Assembly: GCA_965214015.1 (NCBI GenBank)
Contig: CBDCAS010000021.1
Location: 124,001 to 188,000, forward strand
Direction: 5' to 3'
DNA: 64,000 nucleotides
From: CBDCAS01 sp965214015
GTDB taxonomy: Bacteria; Pseudomonadota; Gammaproteobacteria; Coxiellales; Coxiellaceae
Below, in pieces: positions 27,050 through 37,007 of the stretch (position 1 is its first letter; every line of letters begins with the position of its first letter). A program made the translations under genes and the position numbers. The notes beneath the pieces were generated by a model that saw only the letters and a program-made list of their open reading frames with translations, was not told the origin of the DNA and did not search any database.

Positions 27050-27400
27050 ATGAACACCAAAGAGCTTATGCAACTCCTATCTCAAACATTAGAAGATAAT
27101 AAAGCATACCACATCAAAATTCTTGATGTAGGAAGCCTAACAGATATTGCACATCACCTTATTATTTGTAGTGCCTTGTCGCCACCACATCTTGATGCAC
27201 TCAAAAATAAAGTGATTAAAACCGTTAAAACTGTCGGTGAAAAACCTCTAATAGTAAACGGTGATCGCAATAGCGGTTGGATCTTAGTAGACCTACAAGA
27301 TATTATTATCCACATGATGTTACCTGAAATACGTGATTTTTATGATCTTGAAAAACTTTGGAGTATGACAAAATCGATTCGTAACACCGAATCTAAGTAA
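27050..27400 (+). CDS. rsfS: Ribosomal silencing factor RsfS
   Basis: A 116-residue Iojap/RsfS protein that binds ribosomal protein uL14 and blocks subunit joining in starvation. Characteristic segments ILDVGSLTDIAHHLIICSA, VNGDRNSGWILVDLQDIIIHMM and FYDLEKLW are present. Normal length; 41 bp after nadD. Confidence 0.93.
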   Translation: MNTKELMQLLSQTLEDNKAYHIKILDVGSLTDIAHHLIICSALSPPHLDALKNKVIKTVKTVGEKPLIVNGDRNSGWILVDLQDIIIHMMLPEIRDFYDLEKLWSMTKSIRNTESK

Positions 27401-27422
27401 AAAATAATCCAGGTTGACTACA

Positions 27423-29297
27423 ATGAGCAAACCTCTCACTATTAAAGATCACCAAGGCGAAGCACTTCTTTTCAAAAAGCGCAGCCTTATTACGTTAATA
27501 GTAGTACTAATTTTTGTCAGCCTTCTCATTCTACGTTTGATTTATTTACAAGTAATCGCACATACCATGTATTCTACTCTTTCACGTCAGAATATATTAG
27601 CCATTCTACCCATTGAGCCAAACCGAGGGCTTATTTATGACCGTAATGGTGTATTATTAGCAAAAAATATACCAGTATTTAATTTAGATATTATTCCTGA
27701 GCGTACTCAAAATCTCAGTAAGCTCATTAAGGCACTAAAAAAAATAATTTCCATTTCTGATAGCGATCTTCAAAATTTTCAACGAAGCTTAAAACAACAT
27801 CGTTATTATGAGGCTGTACCTTTAAAAATAAACCTCAATGAAAACGAACTCGCTGCTTTTTATGTCAATCAATATCAATTTCCAAGTGTCATCGTAAAAA
27901 CACAAATGCTACGTTATTACCCTCTAGGCAACCAGCTCAGTGATGTTCTAGGCTATGTAGGTCGTATTAATAGCAAAGAAATAAACTCCGTCAACCGAGT
28001 GAATTACAGTGCCTCACATTACATAGGAAAAGTAGGCATCGAAAAATATTATGAGCACCTATTACATGGCACTGTTGGTGTTAAAAAAGTAGAAATTAAT
28101 GCCAATGGTAATGTTGTTCGTAACGTAAAACGTAATCGACCAACTCCTGGAAATAATTTGTACCTTACTATCGATAGCCGATTACAAGCTTATGCAGAAA
28201 AAGCCTTAGGTAATAATAGTGGTGCTATTGTAGCTATACAGCCTAGTACTGGACAAATTTTAGCATTAGTGACTAAACCAAACTTTGATCCTAATTTATT
28301 GCTAAACGGCATCAGCCATTATGAATATGAGAAGCTAGTACACTCTCCTGACCACCCACTGTTTAATCGCACTATTCGTGGCCAATATGCACCTGGATCA
28401 ACCATTAAACCATTTATCGCCATTGCCGGTCTAGAAAACCAAATCATTACCACCGAGTCAAAAATTGACGATCCTGGCTGGTTTCGTTTACCTAAAACAA
28501 AACATATCTACCACGATTGGAAGCATAGTGGCCATGGCTGGGTTAACATTACCAAAGCAATTATTGTCTCATGCGATACTTTTTTCTATCAACTTTCTGC
28601 TCATCTTGGCATTCACACAATAAATAGTATGCTTACGCATTTTGGCTTTGGAAAAAGTACACAAGTGGATATGCCTGAAGAATTATCTGGCTTAGTCCCC
28701 TCACCTGATTGGAAAGAACGAAACTCTGGTAATCCCTGGTATACAGGCGACACAGTGCTTACTGGTATTGGTCAAGGCTTCCTGCTGGCTACACCACTAC
28801 AACTAGCAGAAGCGACGGCTATATTAGCTGAACATGGTGCACGCTATCAACCTCATTTACTTTTCAAATATGAGACACCCGATCATATCATCAAAGTAGT
28901 GCCAACAATTGAAAAAGCACCCATTACATTATTGCATCCTGAAATATGGGATACTGTGATCTCTGCTATGCAAGGCGTTATTAATAGTCCTTATGGAACG
29001 GCTAACGGATTTGGTCGTAGGGCACAATATTCAGTAGCTGCAAAAACAGGCACAGCTCAAGTTTATGGAAAACAACGTGATGAAGAACATATTCGTACGA
29101 ATATCCCTAAAAAATTACGTAATAATCATTTATTTATTAGCTTTGCACCCGTGAAGCGCCCTGAGATCGCCCTAGCTGTTGTAGTCGAACATGCTGCCTG
29201 GTCTGATAGAATTGCACGAGAGGTGATGGATTTTTATTTTCAACATTGCGCAAAACAAGATGCGAGCCCGAAATATGAAAGAATCTTACCCACTTAA
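27423..29297 (+). CDS. mrdA: Penicillin-binding protein 2
   Basis: A 624-residue class B transpeptidase for cell elongation. Single membrane anchor near residues 24-44, PBP dimerisation domain, then transpeptidase motifs: GSTIKPF (SxxK), SCDTFF (SxN-like position) and AKTGTAQ (KTG). A TTG at 27414 could extend it by three codons, but AGG sits immediately before that TTG and 9 bases before ATG at 27423, which favours ATG. It works with RodA, whose gene overlaps its end. Confidence 0.95.
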   Translation: MSKPLTIKDHQGEALLFKKRSLITLIVVLIFVSLLILRLIYLQVIAHTMYSTLSRQNILAILPIEPNRGLIYDRNGVLLAKNIPVFNLDIIPERTQNLSKLIKALKKIISISDSDLQNFQRSLKQHRYYEAVPLKINLNENELAAFYVNQYQFPSVIVKTQMLRYYPLGNQLSDVLGYVGRINSKEINSVNRVNYSASHYIGKVGIEKYYEHLLHGTVGVKKVEINANGNVVRNVKRNRPTPGNNLYLTIDSRLQAYAEKALGNNSGAIVAIQPSTGQILALVTKPNFDPNLLLNGISHYEYEKLVHSPDHPLFNRTIRGQYAPGSTIKPFIAIAGLENQIITTESKIDDPGWFRLPKTKHIYHDWKHSGHGWVNITKAIIVSCDTFFYQLSAHLGIHTINSMLTHFGFGKSTQVDMPEELSGLVPSPDWKERNSGNPWYTGDTVLTGIGQGFLLATPLQLAEATAILAEHGARYQPHLLFKYETPDHIIKVVPTIEKAPITLLHPEIWDTVISAMQGVINSPYGTANGFGRRAQYSVAAKTGTAQVYGKQRDEEHIRTNIPKKLRNNHLFISFAPVKRPEIALAVVVEHAAWSDRIAREVMDFYFQHCAKQDASPKYERILPT

Positions 29298-30417
29298 CTC
29301 TGTCTACAAAACAGTATCAAAACACAAGCTCTTAAATCTTAAGCGTTTGACGCGACATATTGATCCCTTTTTACTAGCTGGGTTAATTGTACTCACTGTA
29401 GTTGGCTTATTAATCCTATATAGCGCGAGCAATGAAAGTCTCATTATGGTTGAAAAACAAATGGGCCGCTTAATACTTGCATTTAGCTTGATGTTAGTAT
29501 TTGCTCACATTCCACCTCGATATTATCAGCAATGGGCTCCCTGGTTCTTTGGAGCTGCGCTGCTATTACTCTTTGTAGTTCTTATCATTGGAACAGCAGA
29601 TCAAGGAGCACGTCGCTGGATTGTGTTTGGCTCTATACGATTTCAACCCTCTGAGATTATGAAGCTTGCGCTACCTATGATGCTCGCCTGGTTTCTAGAG
29701 AAAAAAACATTACCACCTACACTAAGCTCATTAGCTGTTTGCAGCCTTATTTTAATATTACCGGTCTTATTAACCGCAAAACAACCAGATTTAGGGACTG
29801 CCATTATTATCAGTATAGCGGGTTTATCCGTTTTACTTTTTGCCGGTATTTATTGGAAGCTAGTTACAGCCAGTTTATGTTTATTTATTTCAAGCATACC
29901 TATTTTGTGGCATTTTATGCATCTTTATCAGAAAGAACGGGTACTTACCTTTTTAAATCCTGAAAGAGATCCTCTCGGTAGTGGCTACCACATCATTCAA
30001 TCAAAAATTGCTATCGGCTCTGGTGGATTATTAGGCAGAGGTTGGCTACATGGCACACAATCTCATCTTTCATTTTTACCTGCACACGCTACTGATTTTA
30101 TTTATGCAGTAAGTGCTGAAGAATGGGGATTATTAGGCAGTCTCTTTATTATCTTACTATTTCTAGCACTCTTTGCCCGCTGCCTTTATATGAGCATAGA
30201 GGCACAAAATAGCTTTTGTCGACTCCTCTCTGGAAGCCTGAGTCTCACTTTTATTCTGCCAGGGCTTATTAATATTGCTATGGTGATGGGCCTGCTACCT
30301 GTGGTAGGAATCCCTTTGCCACTGATCAGCTATGGGGGTAGTTCTATGCTGATAACTATGATCAGTTTTGGTATTATAATGTCAATACACACTCATAAAA
30401 AGCTCTATTCCAGCTAA
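29260..30417 (+). CDS. rodA: Peptidoglycan glycosyltransferase RodA
   Basis: A 385-residue SEDS-family polytopic membrane protein. GADQGARRW-type region (TADQGARRWIVFG), KQPDLGTAIII and PVVGIPLPLISYGGSSML are the family hallmarks. It polymerises glycan strands in the elongasome with PBP2. The start at 29260 overlaps mrdA by 38 bp; an alternative ATG at 29275 would shorten the overlap to 23 bp. Confidence 0.95.
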   Translation: MRARNMKESYPLNSVYKTVSKHKLLNLKRLTRHIDPFLLAGLIVLTVVGLLILYSASNESLIMVEKQMGRLILAFSLMLVFAHIPPRYYQQWAPWFFGAALLLLFVVLIIGTADQGARRWIVFGSIRFQPSEIMKLALPMMLAWFLEKKTLPPTLSSLAVCSLILILPVLLTAKQPDLGTAIIISIAGLSVLLFAGIYWKLVTASLCLFISSIPILWHFMHLYQKERVLTFLNPERDPLGSGYHIIQSKIAIGSGGLLGRGWLHGTQSHLSFLPAHATDFIYAVSAEEWGLLGSLFIILLFLALFARCLYMSIEAQNSFCRLLSGSLSLTFILPGLINIAMVMGLLPVVGIPLPLISYGGSSMLITMISFGIIMSIHTHKKLYSS

Positions 30418-30432
30418 AAACAGGAAAAAAAT

Positions 30433-31533
30433 ATGATAAGGAGATTCATTTACACGCTCATTGCTATCAGCCTTACATTAAATGTAGAAGCAAAAAGCAG
30501 CAATGAAAAGCACCCCATACCGCCATGGCCTGCCCAAGCAATTAACCAATACATTCATCATATGGTAGAGCGATATCAATTTAACAAAGCTACATTAACA
30601 AAAATGATCAATCAAGCAGCCTATGATCCCAATGTGATTTATTGGATCAAACATCCTTTTGAAAAAAAACCTTGGAATTTTTACCGGCATTTTTTTTTAC
30701 GTCAAGATCGAATCGATAAAGGAGTGGCTTATTGGAAGACACATAAAAAAATACTTGATGATGCTAAAGCACGTTATAACATTCCACCAAGTATTATTAT
30801 TGCCATTATCGGCATTGAAAGCTATTTTGGCCAACAAGCAGGCCGCTATAATGAGCTTAATGCTCTAGTTACTCTAAGCTTTTATTACCCTAAAAGAGCC
30901 TCATTTTTTAAATCAGAGCTCACAAATTTCCTGCTATTAACACGTCATGAAAAATTAAACCCTCTTGCATTAAAAGGCTCCTACGCAGGTGCCCTAGGTA
31001 TCCCACAATTTATGCCTAGCAGTTACATACATTACGGCGTAGATTACTCAAAAAACCACTCTATAGACTTATTTACGAACCATGCTGATGTGATTGCCAG
31101 TATTGCAAACTACCTTAATCAAGCCGGCTGGATACCAAACAATCCTATTGCCACCCCTGCCAAATTACTGGGAAAAATACCTCAAAAAGCTCTCTTAGAA
31201 ACAGCAAAACCCCTATATACCTTAGAACAGCTCCATAGTTACCATATTGAGCCTGTTACCAAAGAGCCGAGTCAATTAAAGGCTGCATTAATCGCTATGA
31301 ACAATAGCGACTCTACTGAATATTGGCTCGTCTTCCAAAATTTTTATGCTATTATGAGGTATAATCCTCGCACCACTTATGCGTTAGCTGTTTTTGAATT
31401 GAGTCGTGCCATTGAAGCTACCTATGAACGATACCTTACTACAAAAAGCACACCAGCTACACCAGCAAGGAAGACACCAAGAAGCAAAAGCACTTTATCA
31501 AAAGTTACTAAAAGAAAATCCAAAACACATTGA
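30433..31533 (+). CDS. mltB: Lytic murein transglycosylase B
   Basis: A 366-residue SLT-fold enzyme cleaving peptidoglycan to 1,6-anhydro products. A signal peptide (cleaved near residue 20, VEA-K) has no lipobox cysteine, so it is probably soluble in the periplasm. Catalytic glutamate in IIGIESYFGQQAGRY, and the GALGIPQFMPSSYIHYGVDY motif. After LSRAIEATY the protein has a basic Thr/Ser/Lys-rich tail (about 35 residues), encoded by DNA shared with the next gene in another frame (110-bp overlap). Confidence 0.92.
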   Translation: MIRRFIYTLIAISLTLNVEAKSSNEKHPIPPWPAQAINQYIHHMVERYQFNKATLTKMINQAAYDPNVIYWIKHPFEKKPWNFYRHFFLRQDRIDKGVAYWKTHKKILDDAKARYNIPPSIIIAIIGIESYFGQQAGRYNELNALVTLSFYYPKRASFFKSELTNFLLLTRHEKLNPLALKGSYAGALGIPQFMPSSYIHYGVDYSKNHSIDLFTNHADVIASIANYLNQAGWIPNNPIATPAKLLGKIPQKALLETAKPLYTLEQLHSYHIEPVTKEPSQLKAALIAMNNSDSTEYWLVFQNFYAIMRYNPRTTYALAVFELSRAIEATYERYLTTKSTPATPARKTPRSKSTLSKVTKRKSKTH

Positions 31534-33109
31534 AGTTTTACATGCCCTAGCGATTCTCTATGTCAAATGTAACGAATATAATGACGCTTTAGCAACTTTA
31601 GATAAAGCCCTCCATATTGATAAAACAACCGCATACTTATATAACAGTAAAGGTAATATTCTCTTAGCCCTAGGAAAATGGGATCAAGCAGTTCAACAAT
31701 ACCAAAAAGCGATTCGTTGCGATCATCAGTACGCATTAGCTTATAATAATTTAGGAAAAGCGTATTATTCTCAAAATAAATTAGAGCAGGCACGCCAATA
31801 CTACGAACAAGCAATCGAGCTTATGGAGCATTATAGTGATGCCCATTATAATCTTGGCATTCTGCTCGCTAGAGTCGGTGATTTTGATAAGGCTATTTTT
31901 CATCTACAAAAAACGCTTGCACTAAATTCTAACCAGCCTGCTGCCTATGGCCAACTTGCAGAGATCTACTTAAATATCGGTGATTACAAAAAAGCTATTG
32001 AATATTATCAAAAACGTCTGGATCATCAACCTCAACACACTGCGTCCCTTTTTGCGCTCGGGCAAACCTATCTAAAAAACAAGCAAATTGATAAGGCGAT
32101 CACTACACTAAAAAATACGCTGATCCTAGAACCACAGCACCCCCAAGCCCACCACTCTCTTGCAAATGCAGAGCTACTCTCTGGTGATTCTAATATTGCA
32201 CTCAACCATTATTTTCGACAATTAGAAATACATCCAATGATGGAAAGCTACTACAACATTGGTATTCTATTAATGGACCAAAACCGACATAAAGAGTCAT
32301 TACAATATTTAAAGCAAGCCGCTGAGATAGAACCTAACTATCTCCCTACTCATATCAATTTAGGAGCTCTTTACCTAAAACTTCACCATATTGCAGAGGC
32401 TATAAAACACTACGAAATAGCACTGACCATAAAACCTGATGATCCTGAAATTCAATATATTCTTGCAGCACTAAAAAAAAACAACACCCCTGATCAAGCA
32501 CCGATTGAATATTTATCGCATCTATTTGATCAATATGCGACTTACTACGATCAACATTTAATGGAACACTTACAATACCAAGTGCATGAACTACTATTTA
32601 AAGCGATTAACATTGAAACCACCCTAACTCCACATAGCCTCACTGTACTAGATTTAGGGTGTGGCACAGGGTTGTGTGGCCAGTCTTTTAAACCATTGAC
32701 TAAAAAACTCATTGGCATTGATGTATCTGAAAAAATGCTGGCAGCCGCTAAGGCAAAAAACATCTATGATCAATTAAAAAAAGTAAACGCAACTACCGCA
32801 CTTGATCAGTTTCAACACAATGATCTTATTATCGCAGGCGATGTATTCTCTTACATTGGAGCACTCGATATAATCCACCAAAAAGCTTATGATGCGCTTA
32901 ATCCAGAGGGCTTATTTGCCTATACAGTTGAAAAAACCTATACAGAGCCTTATGAATTACAAGAAACCATTCGCTACGCCCACTCTAAAACCTACCTTGA
33001 TAAACTTATAAAAAACTCATCTTTTAAAACAATTTGCTTTAACAATATTATTCTAAGAAAACAACATAACCTTCCTGTTGAAGGCTATCTTGTGATTCTA
33101 AAAAAATAG
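31424..33109 (+). CDS. TPR-repeat protein with C-terminal class I methyltransferase domain
   Basis: A 561-residue protein. About ten tetratricopeptide repeats span residues 1-345 (e.g. ALAYNNLGKAYYSQNKLEQA, HYNLGILLARVGDFDKAI). A Rossmann-type SAM methyltransferase domain follows: VLDLGCGTGLCG near 410-421 (SAM-binding loop) and IGIDVSEKML. Similar TPR-methyltransferase fusions act on unknown, probably protein, targets. I chose ATG at 31424 over GTG at 31406. The first 110 bp overlap mltB in another frame, an unusually long same-strand overlap. Confidence 0.85.
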   Translation: MNDTLLQKAHQLHQQGRHQEAKALYQKLLKENPKHIEVLHALAILYVKCNEYNDALATLDKALHIDKTTAYLYNSKGNILLALGKWDQAVQQYQKAIRCDHQYALAYNNLGKAYYSQNKLEQARQYYEQAIELMEHYSDAHYNLGILLARVGDFDKAIFHLQKTLALNSNQPAAYGQLAEIYLNIGDYKKAIEYYQKRLDHQPQHTASLFALGQTYLKNKQIDKAITTLKNTLILEPQHPQAHHSLANAELLSGDSNIALNHYFRQLEIHPMMESYYNIGILLMDQNRHKESLQYLKQAAEIEPNYLPTHINLGALYLKLHHIAEAIKHYEIALTIKPDDPEIQYILAALKKNNTPDQAPIEYLSHLFDQYATYYDQHLMEHLQYQVHELLFKAINIETTLTPHSLTVLDLGCGTGLCGQSFKPLTKKLIGIDVSEKMLAAAKAKNIYDQLKKVNATTALDQFQHNDLIIAGDVFSYIGALDIIHQKAYDALNPEGLFAYTVEKTYTEPYELQETIRYAHSKTYLDKLIKNSSFKTICFNNIILRKQHNLPVEGYLVILKK

Positions 33110-33179
33110 CAAGATATATTTTGAATATCTTATACTCAATTGCTAAAAGCAAGGAACAGGCTTACTATTAATTTCATTA

Positions 33180-34082
33180 CTAGGGATTTTTCTGGCTTTT
33201 TCTATATAAGATTTCTGTCTGTGATGCTTTAAAAAATTTCCCTGCAGCACACTTCACTCCTCTCTCTCTGTTACAATAAGCTAATGCGCCACCCCCTATA
33301 ACACCAATTAAGCCAACAGAAATGGCAGCAGCTCCTGAATAAAGGGCTACAATAGAAGCCATCTTAAGCAGGATAGCAAGCGGTATCCCAACACCTGTTA
33401 AGATTAATCCAACGCCAGCAATAATACCAAGCACACCAAAAAACCCCAGCATAGTGCCCGCTACTATTTTTCCAATATGACGCTGCCCACTCATAATCAT
33501 CAATTCAAACTCGGCATATTCATTGCTAGCTTTTAATAGCTGGTGGTTTTTTTCTTCACATCTTTTATTCTGTCTTTGAAAAATAGATAATTTTAGTAGT
33601 AGACTATATGCTAATAATATAATTGTATATAGTTCACTATATTGAACCAGAATCTTTGCTTGCCTCTCTGCTTCTTGTGGTGTTTTTATTTCATTGAGTA
33701 TCTGCAAGCTTTCTTTCGCTTTCTCAACTGCATGAAGCACTTTTTGAGCTGCAGATTTTAGATTAACGCTTATACTAATAACTAAAATTATTTTGCAAAG
33801 TACTTGATACTGTCTTTTATACATAGCTTCTAAGATATAAAATAGACACTGCATCTGATTTTTCCTAAGTATTCTCTCATGATCAGAAGCAGATTCTGAG
33901 AAACACTGTGCTAACTCCGTTGGTTCATACCGATTCAAAATGTTTATTTCTACATCGTCATTCTGAAACAGATTGATTCTTTCCATTATTAAATTTCTAA
34001 ATGCAGTAATATTGCCATTCTCTATTGCTACCATTAAAGGTACCTTTACAGAACTTGACTCAATAACCTTCGGTGGAGGCAT
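33180..34082 (-). CDS. Hypothetical protein with C-terminal hydrophobic hairpin (effector-like in appearance)
   Basis: A 300-residue protein with no family recognised. The N-terminus contains VPLMVAIENGNITAFRNLI, which looks like a single ankyrin repeat; the middle is helical and charged; residues about 205-240 and 242-272 are two long glycine/alanine-rich hydrophobic stretches separated by a short turn. No signal peptide. GAGGA 9 bases before ATG supports translation. A soluble N-terminus with a membrane hairpin and ankyrin-like start resembles secreted effectors of intracellular bacteria, but that is appearance only. The gene stands alone between two operons. Confidence 0.65.
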   Translation of the reverse strand: MPPPKVIESSSVKVPLMVAIENGNITAFRNLIMERINLFQNDDVEINILNRYEPTELAQCFSESASDHERILRKNQMQCLFYILEAMYKRQYQVLCKIILVISISVNLKSAAQKVLHAVEKAKESLQILNEIKTPQEAERQAKILVQYSELYTIILLAYSLLLKLSIFQRQNKRCEEKNHQLLKASNEYAEFELMIMSGQRHIGKIVAGTMLGFFGVLGIIAGVGLILTGVGIPLAILLKMASIVALYSGAAAISVGLIGVIGGGALAYCNRERGVKCAAGKFFKASQTEILYRKSQKNP

Positions 34083-34248
34083 TTAATTATTCCTCAAAAT
34101 ATTTTCTTTCAATATAATATATAAAGATTAAAATTATATTAAAGGCACTGATTTTTTTATAAAATCAGCATTATTCAGAGTCCAAAAAGATAGAGCTGTC
34201 TTTTATCGCTATTCTCGTCAATCGCTGCTAGTGCTAACTCGCCAAGCC

Positions 34249-35277
34249 CTACTCTGAAATAAAGCCAATGGCTTTAAGCCGCTTTTTTACACTTGGGTGT
34301 GTTGAGAAAAAATCACTAACCGATTGTTTTGACTCAATACCAGCCACCACTGGATCAAAAATATAAGCTTCACGACGGACAGTTTCATGAGGTGTAGCTT
34401 TATAGGCTGCCTGATAGGCATCCTTATTCTGCTGATGATCGTCCTGTATTTTTAACAAAGCACGTGCTAGAGGCTCATTAGTTCGCATCAATTCCACACA
34501 ACCAGCATCTGCCATGTATTCTCGCGTACGGCTGAGGAAAAGCATTAACAAAACGGTCACTAAAGGAAGTACCATGCGCACCAAAAAAATAATCAACACC
34601 AGCCAATTGCCACCATTCTCAGAGCGTCGATTACGACCAAATAAGACGCTATAGAACAAAATATCAATAGCAATTAACATAATGTTAGCAAGTACTGAGG
34701 CCATTAACGTCAAACGAATATCCATATGACGAATATGACTGAGCTCATGCGCCATCACTGCTTGAAGCTCATCACGATTTAATTTTTCCATTAAACCTTG
34801 TGTGATTGCTACCATAGCGGAAGATTCACTAAAACCACTGGCAAAGGCATTCATATAGTCTGCCTCAATTACAAAAACCTTAGGCATATAGCTAAGCCCT
34901 GCAGCTACTTTCATTTCTTCAATGACATTATACAATTGTCGCTCTTTGGGATTTCGGGCTGTCTCTGGCCTAAGCTCATAATACTCTGAACCTAATAGCA
35001 TTAATTTATTGTGATAAATTCGCGTTATACCTATAGAAATAAACGCTATTGCGGTAGTAATTAAAGTCGCATAAGGTGTTATTTGCAAGGTCAGTAAGGC
35101 TCTAAAAATACGAGATAAGGGAACATTGGGGTTACTATTTGAGCAAATATATAAATCAATTAATAAGCCAAGCCCAATATAAATGATAAAAAAAACAGCA
35201 ACAACTAGAGCAGTTTTGCGGTTATTTGCTCGTAAACTGGCACGCCAGTTAGCAGTAGTAGCCTGGTAGCCTTTCAT
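34249..35277 (-). CDS. htpX: M48-family membrane metalloprotease, HtpX-like
   Basis: A 342-residue zinc protease with two N-terminal membrane segments (about 24-44 and 62-82) and two more near 188-208 and 225-245. Zinc motif VMAHELSHIRHMDIR carries HExxH with catalytic glutamate; the third ligand is probably the glutamate in EYMADAGC. It degrades misfolded membrane proteins. One base separates it from the upstream lemA stop, an arrangement (lemA-M48 protease) common in bacteria. Confidence 0.88.
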   Translation of the reverse strand: MKGYQATTANWRASLRANNRKTALVVAVFFIIYIGLGLLIDLYICSNSNPNVPLSRIFRALLTLQITPYATLITTAIAFISIGITRIYHNKLMLLGSEYYELRPETARNPKERQLYNVIEEMKVAAGLSYMPKVFVIEADYMNAFASGFSESSAMVAITQGLMEKLNRDELQAVMAHELSHIRHMDIRLTLMASVLANIMLIAIDILFYSVLFGRNRRSENGGNWLVLIIFLVRMVLPLVTVLLMLFLSRTREYMADAGCVELMRTNEPLARALLKIQDDHQQNKDAYQAAYKATPHETVRREAYIFDPVVAGIESKQSVSDFFSTHPSVKKRLKAIGFISE

Positions 35278-35278
35278 T

Positions 35279-35851
35279 TTATAGTTTCACAGTATAATCT
35301 TCTTGACGCTTAATTTGCTCTTCAGTCAAAGACCAATAGGTAAAGTCAAAATCTAATTTGCTTGAAAACAGAGCGACTATTATCGATTGGAATAATGATT
35401 TTTTAGTCGCATTATAACGTTCGATACTGTCATTATAAGCTCGCTTAGCATAAGCGAGTTTATTTTCTGTACTTACAATTTCTTCTTGCAGCTGCAGCGC
35501 ATTTTGGCTGGCTTTTAAATCAGGGTATTGCTCAAACACTATATTAAGCCCACCGAGAATACCTGAGATTTTATTCTCAGCGACCATACGATCTGCTTCG
35601 TTACCTTGACTTTTCGCACTTTGAGCTTGATTACGCAAAGCCACTACTTCTTTTAAGGTTGATTTTTCATAATCCATATATTTACGAACGACATTGATTA
35701 AAGATTCAAATACCTTGTAACGTCGATCTAACTGAATATCGATCTCTTTATTGTTATTTTTAACAGCCTCAATCATGGCAATTAGATTATTGTAGGTCAT
35801 GACAATAAAGAGGACGATTAGTGCCAAAATAATAATACCAAGCCACCACAT
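35279..35851 (-). CDS. lemA: LemA family protein
   Basis: A 190-residue protein with an N-terminal membrane anchor (residues 2-20) and a long helical domain: YNNLIAMIEAVKNNNKEIDIQLDRR and VFEQYPDLKASQNALQLQEE are the LemA signature stretches. Function is not firmly established; frequent pairing with M48 proteases suggests an envelope quality-control role. First gene of a two-gene unit. Confidence 0.92.
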   Translation of the reverse strand: MWWLGIIILALIVLFIVMTYNNLIAMIEAVKNNNKEIDIQLDRRYKVFESLINVVRKYMDYEKSTLKEVVALRNQAQSAKSQGNEADRMVAENKISGILGGLNIVFEQYPDLKASQNALQLQEEIVSTENKLAYAKRAYNDSIERYNATKKSLFQSIIVALFSSKLDFDFTYWSLTEEQIKRQEDYTVKL

Positions 35852-36080
35852 AATTATTCTCCCAATTCATTCAATTATTAGTACTTATCTTTATTATATT
35901 AGTAGCTTATAAGTTATTTTTCAAGATAAATGTAATAAAAATCACCTTCTAAAAATTTTCTTTTTAGGAAAATTTTATTTACAGTATAACTTCTGTACTA
36001 AAAAAACCAAATGGTCAATATTTCATCGAAGTGAGCCTTTTCAAACACCTGCTCACCTGATTTTAAGGATGATATCTAAT

Positions 36081-37004
36081 ATGAAAGGCTGGATTCTCTA
36101 TAGCAAAACACGCGATGAAATCTCAGATCAGGATCATGGGGTCAGGCGCCTTCTTGAAGCTGCCATGGCACAAGACATAGAGCTTGATGTACTTACCCCT
36201 AATCAATTTGAATTAGTTGTCTCACGCGATGATAAGGAAAGTATCTTAGTCGATGGAAAACCGACACTCCCTCCTGATTTTCTGATCCCTCGACTCGGAT
36301 CCAATAGTACCTATTTTTCATTAGCGATTATTCGTCAGCTAGAGCGCCTGGGCGTTTACTCATGTAATACTTCAAAAACTATTGAAATTGTGAAAGATAA
36401 ACTACAAATGCACCAATTGATTGCCCAAAGTAATCTACCAACACCAAAAACAATCCTTGTCAAATTTCCCGTTAATATTGATGTAGTAAAAAATGAAATA
36501 GGGTTTCCTATCATCGTGAAAAATGTGACTGGAAGTGAGGGTAATGGCATTTATTTATGTGAATCCGAAAATAACTTTACCGATCTTATGGAGTTAATTT
36601 ACTCAAATAATCAAAAAGCTAATATTATTATTCAAGAATTTGTACAAAAAAGTCGAGGCAAAGACCTACGCGTTTTTGTATTAGGAGGCAAAGTCATTGG
36701 CTGCATGAAGCGCTTTTCTAAATCAAGCTTTAAAGCTAACTTCTCCCGTGGGGGTCATGTTGATCCTTTTAAGAGAAATGCTGATATTGATTGGCTTGCT
36801 ACAGAAACAGCACGTCTGGTAGGACTCGATATTGCCGGTATTGACCTACTTTTTGATAAAAAAGGGTACAAGATTTGTGAGGCAAATTCTTCTCCAGGCT
36901 TCAAAGGGCTTGAGATAATCGTTGGCAAAAATGTTGCCGAGCAGATTCTTGACTATACTGCTTATAAAGTACAAGGACGTCCTCAATACAAAGCTAAGGA
37001 ATAG
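36081..37004 (+). CDS. rimK: RimK-like alpha-L-glutamate ligase (ATP-grasp)
   Basis: A 307-residue ATP-grasp ligase. PRLGSNSTYFS, FPIIVKNVTGSEGNGIYL (ATP-binding lysines and glycine loop), VQEFVQKSRGKDLRVFVLGG, SRGGHV and CEANSSPGFKGLE (Mg-binding acidic/asparagine region) match RimK. In E. coli RimK adds glutamates to ribosomal protein bS6 and makes poly-alpha-glutamate; the substrate here is unproven. ATG at 36069 lies directly on AAGG and cannot be served by it; ATG at 36081 is 11 bases from AAGGA and begins MKGWILYSK. Followed after 3 bp by an amidotransferase gene. Confidence 0.85.
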   Translation: MKGWILYSKTRDEISDQDHGVRRLLEAAMAQDIELDVLTPNQFELVVSRDDKESILVDGKPTLPPDFLIPRLGSNSTYFSLAIIRQLERLGVYSCNTSKTIEIVKDKLQMHQLIAQSNLPTPKTILVKFPVNIDVVKNEIGFPIIVKNVTGSEGNGIYLCESENNFTDLMELIYSNNQKANIIIQEFVQKSRGKDLRVFVLGGKVIGCMKRFSKSSFKANFSRGGHVDPFKRNADIDWLATETARLVGLDIAGIDLLFDKKGYKICEANSSPGFKGLEIIVGKNVAEQILDYTAYKVQGRPQYKAKE

Positions 37005-37007
37005 AGT

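Noticed and set aside
35880..36060. Promoters for lemA and the RimK-like gene
   Set aside because: TATAAT-like strings occur, but spacings to any -35 were poor (20 or 12 bp), so no call was made.
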